From: Nitrospinaceae bacterium | Lineage (GTDB): Bacteria > Nitrospinota > Nitrospinia > Nitrospinales > VA-1 | Direction of reading: 5' to 3' | Assembly (NCBI GenBank): GCA_029937635.1 | Contig: JAPYPM010000147.1 | Coordinates: 1 to 5,985 of the forward strand | DNA length: 5,985 nucleotides | Shown here: piece by piece, positions 1-5,660 of the stretch | Numbering within the stretch: the stretch's first letter is position 1 | Layout: each line of letters begins with the position of its first letter | The notes under the pieces: model-generated | The model's input: the letters and a program-made list of their open reading frames with translations, nothing else | What the model was told of the DNA's origin: nothing | Databases searched by the model: none | Position numbers and translations under genes: made by a program

Positions 1-1
1 C

Positions 2-457
2 GTTGAATTTTCTTGGGGGGCCACCGAAGTCAAGCCACCAAAACTTGTGGATGCTATCGTCGAAATCACAGAAACTGGTAGTTCTCTTAGAGCTAACAAT
101 TTACGAATTATCGAAACCCTCATGGAATCAAACACAAAATTTGTTATGAATAAAGAGGCTTATGACAACCCCTGGAAAAAACAAAAAGTTGAAAGGCTTG
201 TGCTTATGCTTCAAAGCGCAATGGCCGCTAATGGACAAGTTGGGCTTATGATGAACGTGCCCAAAAACAAGCTTGATGAAGTCATGAAAATTCTTCCGGA
301 AGGGAAAAAACCCACCATTGCCGAGTTGACCGATTCTAATTGGATGGACCTCAATGTGATTTTGGAAGAACGTTTAGTGCGTGAGATAGCCCCTGCCCTT
401 AAAGCAACTGGTGTTGAAGATATCGTGGAATACTCCATCAATAAAATTATTCATTGA
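2..457 (+). CDS. hisG: ATP phosphoribosyltransferase, long form, C-terminal part (cut by window edge)
   Basis: This is the last 151 residues of HisG, the cytoplasmic enzyme that joins ATP and PRPP to give phosphoribosyl-ATP and pyrophosphate in the first step of histidine synthesis. The reading frame is open from base 2, so the start lies outside the window; the GTG at 47 is only an internal valine. Fragment residues 1-10 (VEFSWGATEV) and 17-34, with the E-x-TG-SSLRAN signature of the phosphoribosyl-binding loop, are typical of the family. From about residue 62 to the end there is a HisG_C-type ACT-like domain (KVERLVLMLQSAMAANG, then a beta-rich stretch and EERLVREIAPALKATG). That domain marks the long, self-sufficient form that binds histidine for feedback inhibition and does not need HisZ. 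The gene ends with tandem in-frame stops, TGA TAA. The next gene starts 35 bp downstream on the same strand. Identity is secure from the motifs; feedback control is inferred from the domain. Confidence 0.96.
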   Translation, partial: VEFSWGATEVKPPKLVDAIVEITETGSSLRANNLRIIETLMESNTKFVMNKEAYDNPWKKQKVERLVLMLQSAMAANGQVGLMMNVPKNKLDEVMKILPEGKKPTIAELTDSNWMDLNVILEERLVREIAPALKATGVEDIVEYSINKIIH

Positions 458-492
458 TAATATATCTTTGCTGGTACTAAATTGTCTCAACT

Positions 493-1368
493 ATGAACGA
501 AAACCAAGACAATTCAGACCTCCAATCAAGCTCTGAAGAAAACTCCAAACAGTTCAATTCTCCCTCCGATGAAAAAGACAACCTTGAATCAGAACAAATA
601 ATAGAACCTGATAAAGAAGACTCGATAAATAAATATTCTAGCCTAGAAAAAAAAAGCCCTAGAAAAAAAAGTTCGGTCCTATTACTGTTTCTATTGATGG
701 CATTAGGCGCGGGTTTCTATTTTTATGGTTATAAAAAAGATAGTGGTATTCCCAAAAGCTTGTCCGAGGGTTTAAGAAAATCATTTTCCCTAGCGCCACA
801 AAGTAACAACCTTCCTGATAACGATTTTAAAAAAACTCCAGTTAAGTCACAAAAAGTTGCCGAGAAAATTAAAGGAGAAATCTCTCCTGATAAACTGCCT
901 AAAAAAACATCTGTTAATTTACCAGAGAAAATAGTCAAACAATCCAAAAGGGCAAACGTTTTTGATGAAATAATCACTGAAAAGGACAAAACCATTAATC
1001 TGCTACGCAATGAAATACTGTCCCTTAAGTCAGATCTTAAACAAAAACACACCCCCCCTCAAAGGCTTCGAATCAAAAAGCCACATATCAGTGGTAGTTT
1101 TCTAGAAGAACCGTCTAAAAAAATAACTCCACAAAAGAAAAAAGAAACTACGTCTAAAACGAATATTTTATCAACAGTTTCTTTGCCTACCGCCGCATTG
1201 CTAAATCAACAAAGCCATCTTCAAAATAAACCTCCTCTAGAACGAAGTGAAGAAGTAAAAACCTACCTTAACTTTGTCGAGACCACTGGAAAAAATTTTA
1301 TTGGGCTGATTGAAAAAGGGTGGGCTCGCTTTCGAGTATTAGTTGCAGCATATAGAAAAAGTAACTAG
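493..1368 (+). CDS. Unrecognised single-pass membrane protein with coiled coil
   Basis: I do not recognise this 291-residue protein. Residues 1-50 are strongly acidic and rich in Ser, Asn and Glu, suggesting a disordered cytoplasmic segment. A basic patch (KKSPRKKSS, 53-61) precedes one hydrophobic helix at about 61-80, so the predicted topology is N-terminus inside and C-terminus outside (periplasmic). Residues 81-155 are Lys/Pro/Ser-rich low complexity. Residues about 157-185 (EIITEKDKTINLLRNEILSL within it) have heptad-like spacing and may form a coiled coil. Residues 186-250 are again basic and low complexity. The last 40 residues, from RSEEVKTYLNF to the end, form a distinct helix-rich module with aromatic residues (Y258, F261, F269, W277, F280) and are the likeliest conserved part. 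The start is the ATG at 493; I see no Shine-Dalgarno before it. The layout resembles envelope-spanning adaptor or scaffold proteins, but no function can be assigned. It may be co-transcribed with hisG. Confidence 0.82.
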   Translation: MNENQDNSDLQSSSEENSKQFNSPSDEKDNLESEQIIEPDKEDSINKYSSLEKKSPRKKSSVLLLFLLMALGAGFYFYGYKKDSGIPKSLSEGLRKSFSLAPQSNNLPDNDFKKTPVKSQKVAEKIKGEISPDKLPKKTSVNLPEKIVKQSKRANVFDEIITEKDKTINLLRNEILSLKSDLKQKHTPPQRLRIKKPHISGSFLEEPSKKITPQKKKETTSKTNILSTVSLPTAALLNQQSHLQNKPPLERSEEVKTYLNFVETTGKNFIGLIEKGWARFRVLVAAYRKSN

Positions 1369-1478
1369 CAGAATAGTTTACCTCCAATCAGCTTTTCAAA
1401 TACTCGCCTCCCATTAACTTAAAAAAAAGTTCAATCCTTAGGAGGAAAATTTAAATTACTCTTTCTTTAAAGTATTAT
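1369..1478. other. Convergent intergenic spacer, AT-rich, no clear terminator
   Basis: This 110-bp gap separates the ends of two converging gene groups, so transcription from both sides must stop in or near it. I find only weak symmetric elements: AACTT/AAGTT with an A6 loop (1416-1431), TCCTTAGGA (1435-1443), AATTTAAATT (1448-1457) and CTTTAAAG (1465-1472). The A8 run at 1421-1428 reads as a T8 run for transcripts coming from mqnA, which could help release, but no GC-rich stem precedes it. Termination may therefore be Rho-dependent or rely on these weak structures. No small gene is visible. Confidence 0.5.
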
Positions 1479-2279
1479 TCAAATAAACTCGATAGAATAT
1501 TTTTTTAAAATCACTCCATGTTGATAACACAGATTTCTGAAATGAACCAAACCATCTTCTGACGCATCAAAATCATATCTTATTTTTTTTTCTAAATAGT
1601 CTTCTAGAACCTTGGTGTCCACATTAGAAAGCATTTCATAGCCTCGAACAACTTCCTTAATTCTCCCACGCCCTTCTGCTTTGACCCGTTGTATAAATTT
1701 TTTTTGCGATTGTGTCAGTAAAATATTCTTTCTTACTGCTAGTACTGCATGAACGAAGGTTTTACCTGTCTGTCGAAACCATTCCTCACTAAGGTCATAA
1801 ACAGTTATGCTTGAGTCGAGGTCGCTTAATTTAAAAGCTGCGTCTCCTATTATTAGTGCCGCTGAATGATCAACCAACATTGATTCTAGATCTGGAGGAA
1901 AAGAATGAATGGTAAGATCCGAACTGAATGAAAATAGTATTTTAAGAAGAGCCACCGAGGTGCGAGAACGATTATCTACTGCAATAGAGCTAATTTCGTT
2001 AATAGGTTTTTTTGTTAAAAATAATACTGTCCCCACTTTTCCTCTTGAGGCAATACACAAACTAGGAACTAGTCGGTAGGTGTCGGCCGATTTAAAATAC
2101 TCAACCGAAGGAATCATGGCTAAGTCTAAGTCATTCGACTTTAAACGATCTGCGAGAGAAGCAGGTGAGTCAGTAAAAACTTGAAATCCCATATTCGAAC
2201 CCTCTTCCTTTAAAGGTGAAAGAAGAGGTGCTGCATTCAGAAAATTGTGGATTCCAAACCTAAGCAATGGTTGGACCAT
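1479..2279 (-). CDS. mqnA: Chorismate dehydratase MqnA (futalosine menaquinone pathway)
   Basis: MqnA removes water from chorismate to give 3-[(1-carboxyvinyl)oxy]benzoate, the first committed step of the futalosine route to menaquinone. It is a soluble protein with a periplasmic-binding-protein-like two-lobe fold. Family landmarks appear in order (numbered from the ATG at 2279): LRFGIHNFLNAAPL near the N-terminus, the SPASLADRL and LAMIPSVEYF stretches, CIASRGKVGTV at 75-85, the DNRSRTSVALLKIL motif at 103-116, LIIGDAAF at 142-149, and a TGKTFVHAVLAVRK stretch at 171-184 where many homologues have LPFVFAVWA. I chose the ATG at 2279 (266 residues) because it puts the conserved RFG strand close to the N-terminus, as in homologues. 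A GTG at 2303 gives 274 residues and a 29-bp gap to hppA; neither start has a convincing Shine-Dalgarno. It is the last gene of the minus-strand run. No other mqn gene is in the window. Confidence 0.9.
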   Translation of the reverse strand: MVQPLLRFGIHNFLNAAPLLSPLKEEGSNMGFQVFTDSPASLADRLKSNDLDLAMIPSVEYFKSADTYRLVPSLCIASRGKVGTVLFLTKKPINEISSIAVDNRSRTSVALLKILFSFSSDLTIHSFPPDLESMLVDHSAALIIGDAAFKLSDLDSSITVYDLSEEWFRQTGKTFVHAVLAVRKNILLTQSQKKFIQRVKAEGRGRIKEVVRGYEMLSNVDTKVLEDYLEKKIRYDFDASEDGLVHFRNLCYQHGVILKKYSIEFI

Positions 2280-2332
2280 ATTAAAAAAATGGGTAAAGGA
2301 CACTAAGGCCCACTTAAAAAAAATTAAAACAG

Positions 2333-4405
2333 TTAGATAAATATCGGTGCGAGTACCAAAGCTACAATAGACATCAGTTTAATCAGAATATTCATTGCTG
2401 GTCCAGAAGTATTTTTAAGCGGGTCACCGACTGTATCACCAACAACCTTTGCATGATAAGCATCGGATCCTTTACCACCTAAGTTTCCGGCTTCGACGTA
2501 TTTTTTGGCATTATCCCAAGCACCACCACCGTTAGACATAAAAAATGCTAATAAAACACCTACCAAAGTAGCGCCCATAAGCATCGCACCTAAAGCCTCA
2601 GCTCCTAGCATGAGTCCTACCAATATGGGCATGACAATAGCAACACCGGGAAAGATTATCTCCCTTAGAGCTGACTGAGTGCTGATGTCAATACACTTAG
2701 CGCTATCTGGTTTGCTAGTACCCTCCATTAGGTCAGGGCTCTCTTTAAACTGTCGTCGAATTTCATTTACCATATCCATAGCACCTTTACCTACTGGTGT
2801 CATAGTAAACGCCGCAACAAAAAATGGAATGACTCCTCCAATGAATACTCCTATAACAACTTTATGCTGAGTAATATCAATGGACTCAATTTTAGCTGCC
2901 TGAGTAAATGCTGAGAATAGTGCCAATGCGGTTAGGGCTGCGGAACCGATAGCAAATCCCTTACTAATAGCTGCGGTGGTATTCCCAGCTGCATCCAATC
3001 CAGCAGTAATTTCCCGCGTTTCTTGACCCAGACGGGCCATCTCAGAGATACCGTCCGCGTTATCAGCAATTGGTCCATATGCATTAACTGACATGGTAAT
3101 ACCAACAGTAGCTAACATTCCGACTGCAGCCAAGGCAACACCATAAAGGCCAGCAAATTCTGAACCCAGGTATATCGCAATCGTTATAATGATTACCGGT
3201 ATGGCACAGCTCTCCATTGCAACGGCAAGTCCTGTAATCATAACAGTTGCTCCACCAGTACTGTTCGCTTCAACAATTTTCATAACAGGAGCGCCTGCCG
3301 TGTAATACTCGGTAACAAACCCGATCGCTATACCAGCAAAACAACCCGCAGCTAAAGCAATAAAAACACCTGACGATAAACCCATTACTTTGATCACAAA
3401 AAATGATACGAATAACATCGCTCCCGCACTAACAAATGTGCAATTACGAAGGGCGGCTGATGGATCCTGACCCTCTAGAACATCAATTGTCCGAATACCT
3501 ATTATCGATGCAATAAGGCCCACCATAGCAACGATTAGTGGAAGAGCCATATACTCAAACTTCATAGCTGACATACTGGCACCGATGGCAATAGCAGCGA
3601 TCATCGAACCACAGTAAGACTCAAATATATCTGCTCCCAGATCAGCAGTGTCTCCAACACAATCGCTTACGTTATCCGCAATAACTCCCGGGTTTCTTGG
3701 ATCGTCCTCAGAAATTTCTTCTTCATCCTTACCCACAAGATCCGACTCAACACCTGCTATTTTTGTATAGATTCCACCTCCTAAACGAGCGAAGAGAGCG
3801 ACCGAACTTGTTCCCATAACAAATCCGGTAATAACACTTATCGATTCACTCTTACCAAATAAAAGAAAAAGTCCACCAACCCCTACCAAGCCTAAACTAG
3901 CTACACTCAACCCCATAATCGCTCCACCATTAAAAGCGATGTTAAGTGCTTTAGCCTTCCCGCCATCACAAGCTGCTTGAGCAGTGCGCACATTTGCAGA
4001 AGTTGCTGCATTCATTCCAAAGTACCCAGCAAGCATGGAACAACTAGCACCTACGACATAAGATACTGATGTCCACAAACCTATCCAAAATCCTTTTTGA
4101 GATGAAATAACGATCATAAGAAGAATGAAAACTCCTGCAACAAAATAACCAAGGATTTTATATTCCCGGGACAGAAAAATCATTGCACCATCATGAATGG
4201 ACTCTGCAATTTCCCTCATTTTCTCATTACCATCTGGTTGCTCATCAACTTTTTCGTAAAGTTTCCAAGTCACAATTAAACCAAAAATTCCGAACACCAC
4301 CGCAAAATATGAATAATTATGTGATATGTTTAATGTAGCCATAAAAAGATAAGCGCCCATAGCAATAACAAGAAACAACAGCTCTCCTTTATACTCCTTT
4401 AACAT
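2333..4405 (-). CDS. hppA: Membrane-bound ion-pumping pyrophosphatase with altered active-site residues
   Basis: A 690-residue integral membrane pyrophosphatase with about 16 hydrophobic helices, normal length for the family, which couples pyrophosphate hydrolysis to H+ or Na+ export. Retained landmarks (Vigna enzyme numbers in brackets): K215 [250], D222 [257], K226 and E228 [261, 263], E233 in SEDDPRNP [268], D244, D248, D252 [279, 283, 287], D448 in GPIADNA [507], N475 and K482 [534, 541], D631 and K634 [691, 694], D661 and K664 [727, 730]. Two positions differ: G218 where Asp253 is expected and N665 where Asp731 is expected. A478 in GNTTAA points to the K+-dependent subfamily; S481 replaces the usual Gly of that group. 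E262 in DIFESY sits where Na+-pumping and dual-ion enzymes carry their gating Glu, so Na+ transport is possible. The start ATG overlaps the end of pth by 7 bp, which suggests translational coupling. Family identity is certain; activity is less so given the two substitutions. Confidence 0.96.
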   Translation of the reverse strand: MLKEYKGELLFLVIAMGAYLFMATLNISHNYSYFAVVFGIFGLIVTWKLYEKVDEQPDGNEKMREIAESIHDGAMIFLSREYKILGYFVAGVFILLMIVISSQKGFWIGLWTSVSYVVGASCSMLAGYFGMNAATSANVRTAQAACDGGKAKALNIAFNGGAIMGLSVASLGLVGVGGLFLLFGKSESISVITGFVMGTSSVALFARLGGGIYTKIAGVESDLVGKDEEEISEDDPRNPGVIADNVSDCVGDTADLGADIFESYCGSMIAAIAIGASMSAMKFEYMALPLIVAMVGLIASIIGIRTIDVLEGQDPSAALRNCTFVSAGAMLFVSFFVIKVMGLSSGVFIALAAGCFAGIAIGFVTEYYTAGAPVMKIVEANSTGGATVMITGLAVAMESCAIPVIIITIAIYLGSEFAGLYGVALAAVGMLATVGITMSVNAYGPIADNADGISEMARLGQETREITAGLDAAGNTTAAISKGFAIGSAALTALALFSAFTQAAKIESIDITQHKVVIGVFIGGVIPFFVAAFTMTPVGKGAMDMVNEIRRQFKESPDLMEGTSKPDSAKCIDISTQSALREIIFPGVAIVMPILVGLMLGAEALGAMLMGATLVGVLLAFFMSNGGGAWDNAKKYVEAGNLGGKGSDAYHAKVVGDTVGDPLKNTSGPAMNILIKLMSIVALVLAPIFI

Positions 4406-4968
4406 TCTCCCCTATCCCCCTTTTTATTATTACTTTTATCCATTTCTATCAACGTTTCTTCAACTTTAATTACCGCTTTTTCAATAACCTCATTTAATAA
4501 CTGGGTTTCCGCCTCGGGGAATGGGGTCAATACGTAATCAACTATATCCCCTTGATCGTCGGGACGACCCACTCCGACTCGAATACGACAATAGTGATCT
4601 GTCCCAACTTTCTCGGTAATTGAACGTACTCCTAATTGTCCAGCATCACTGCCCTTAGCTTTTACTTTGATTTTCCCAAGCGGCAAATCTATATCATCAT
4701 GAATAACGAGAACCTGTGTAGGAAAAATCTTTAACGCGGAAAGAATCAATTTTACCGATTGCCCACTATTATTCATGTAGGTCATAGGTTTTGCAATGAT
4801 GACATCACAACCCTCTATTTTCCCTTCGCCATAGACGGCTTTATATTTTCCTTGGGAAAGTGCAATCCGTTGTTTCTCAGCCAAACTATCGGCAACAAGA
4901 AAACCTATATTATGTCGCGTTAGTTCATAACGCGGACCAGGATTACCTAGTCCAATAATTAAGTACAC
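4399..4968 (-). CDS. pth: Peptidyl-tRNA hydrolase
   Basis: Pth is a cytoplasmic esterase that frees tRNA from peptidyl-tRNAs dropped by stalled ribosomes. The 189-residue length is typical of bacterial Pth. N-terminal IIGLGNPGPRYELTRHNIGF carries Asn9 and the catalytic His19 (E. coli His20). KPMTYMNNSG holds Met65-Asn66 (E. coli Met67-Asn68), and HDDIDLPLGK holds Asp91 (E. coli Asp93). The loop that in E. coli reads GGHNG is GSDAGQLGV here, so E. coli His113-Asn114 correspond to Gln111-Leu112. The C-terminus (about 176-189) is a short charged tail. The start is a GTG at 4968, fixed by the family N-terminus; an out-of-frame ATG at 4970 overlaps it. No good Shine-Dalgarno is visible, but the rplY stop is only 11 bp upstream, so re-initiation is likely. 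The last 7 bp overlap hppA. Confidence 0.96.
   Translation of the reverse strand: MYLIIGLGNPGPRYELTRHNIGFLVADSLAEKQRIALSQGKYKAVYGEGKIEGCDVIIAKPMTYMNNSGQSVKLILSALKIFPTQVLVIHDDIDLPLGKIKVKAKGSDAGQLGVRSITEKVGTDHYCRIRVGVGRPDDQGDIVDYVLTPFPEAETQLLNEVIEKAVIKVEETLIEMDKSNNKKGDRGEC
4407..4421 (-). promoter_or_regulatory. Ribosome binding region of hppA inside pth
   Basis: Reading on the minus strand, an AGGGGG block (4421-4416) lies 10 bp before the hppA ATG, and a second purine block, GGGGAG, sits almost against it. Both fall within the last codons of pth, so ribosomes finishing pth arrive directly over the hppA start. This supports the ATG at 4405 and coupled translation. Confidence 0.5.
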
Positions 4969-4979
4969 ATTGGATATGG

Positions 4980-5645
4980 TCAGGACTCTTTTTTGGTCGA
5001 ATCTTTTTTGGTCGAATCTTCCTTGGTAGTTGAGGTATCCTCTGCAGCTGTCGTTTCATCCTCTGCAATAACCGCCTCTTCAGTTTTTTCTTCTTTAACC
5101 TTTTCAAGGTGTACGGTAACAATTGCCTCATTGGATCGATGTAAAATTTTCACCTTATCAGAAAGGCTGAGATCTGAAACGTGTAATACCTGATCAAGCT
5201 CAACATTCGTCACATCCAAGTCGACAAACTGCGGAATATCTGCAGGCAAACATTCTACATGGATCGATTTAAGAACCTGATTAACCAAACCTCCCATTTT
5301 TTCTCCAGCGGATTTTCCAATCAAATGCACATCAACGCTAACTTTAACTGTCTTGGAAATGTCTACTTCTAAAAAATCCACATGAACCCAAAGCTCTCTC
5401 AGTGGATGACTTTGAAATTCCTTTAAGATAACTTTACGCTGCTTATCCCCTTCCAATTTGAGGTCAATCAAAGCGTTCTGCCCCTTGGCTGTTAAAATAT
5501 CTTTAAGATTGCTAGGGGAAACAGAAAAGGAGAGATTATCTTTCAACCCATATAAAACAGCCGGTATTTCTCCGTTTTTTCGCACCTCTTTAGTGGCGAC
5601 CTTACCGGTTTTTTCTCTTATTTTACCGCTCAACACTTCAGACAT
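4980..5645 (-). CDS. rplY: Large-subunit ribosomal protein bL25, CTC/TL5 two-domain form
   Basis: bL25 binds 5S rRNA in the central protuberance of the 50S subunit. At 221 residues this is the long CTC form (general stress protein Ctc in Bacillus, TL5 in Thermus). Residues 1 to about 93 are the 5S-binding domain, with RKNGEIPAVLYG at 22-33 and HPLRELWVHVDFLEVD near its end. Residues about 94-185 are the beta-rich second domain, with GLVNQVLKSIHVECLPADIP as its recognisable core. From about 186 the chain becomes an acidic, then Lys/Ser/Thr-rich tail that is probably disordered and ends in a repeated DSTKK unit. The start is ATG at 5645 with AAGGAG 9 bp upstream. It lies 13 bp after prs and 11 bp before pth, in the common prs-rplY-pth order. 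Confidence 0.95.
   Translation of the reverse strand: MSEVLSGKIREKTGKVATKEVRKNGEIPAVLYGLKDNLSFSVSPSNLKDILTAKGQNALIDLKLEGDKQRKVILKEFQSHPLRELWVHVDFLEVDISKTVKVSVDVHLIGKSAGEKMGGLVNQVLKSIHVECLPADIPQFVDLDVTNVELDQVLHVSDLSLSDKVKILHRSNEAIVTVHLEKVKEEKTEEAVIAEDETTAAEDTSTTKEDSTKKDSTKKES
4988..5017 (-). repeat. Tandem 15-bp repeat in the rplY tail
   Basis: Two perfect head-to-tail copies of a 15-bp unit (plus strand CTTTTTTGGTCGAAT, at 4988-5002 and 5003-5017) with a degraded third partial unit at 5018-5027. The unit is a multiple of three and encodes the repeated DSTKK near the end of bL25, so copy-number change would alter only tail length. Each unit contains a six-base A/T run. Confidence 0.85.
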
Positions 5646-5654
5646 TTTTATCTA

Positions 5655-5660
5655 CTCCTT
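5655..5660 (-). promoter_or_regulatory. Shine-Dalgarno of rplY overlapping the prs stop
   Basis: AAGGAG on the minus strand, with a 9-bp spacer to the rplY ATG. Its first two bases are also the last two bases of the prs TAA stop codon, so ribosomes terminating on prs are placed at the rplY start. It confirms the rplY start and is the clearest ribosome binding site in the window. Confidence 0.8.

Noticed and set aside
458..492. TAATATAT just after hisG as a possible -10 box for the unknown membrane protein.
   Set aside because: No suitable -35 element could be matched, and such AT-rich octamers are expected by chance here; read-through from hisG is equally likely.
729..1052. Open frame of 107 codons on the minus strand opposite the unknown membrane protein.
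   Set aside because: It is antisense to a Lys-rich coding region, which gives a Leu/Ser/Phe-rich translation, and it has no recognisable domain or ribosome binding site.
1416..1443. Possible bidirectional terminator: AACTT/AAGTT around an A6 loop, beside TCCTTAGGA.
   Set aside because: The stems are five base pairs or fewer, mostly A-T, and the second has almost no loop. They are too weak to call an intrinsic terminator, although the position between convergent genes is right.
1440..1445. Strong Shine-Dalgarno-like AGGAGG on the plus strand.
   Set aside because: No ATG, GTG or TTG follows at a usable distance and no open frame begins there, so it is treated as chance.
4988..5017. Six-base A runs in the rplY tail as possible programmed frameshift sites.
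   Set aside because: The runs do not match a canonical slippery heptamer in the reading phase, no downstream stem-loop is evident, and neither alternative frame would give a meaningful fusion with pth.
4943..5131. Arg/Lys-rich 62-codon open frame on the minus strand overlapping the end of rplY and the start of pth.
   Set aside because: It is an out-of-frame reading of the rplY tail repeats. The basic composition comes from the A-rich repeat, and both overlapped genes are well supported.
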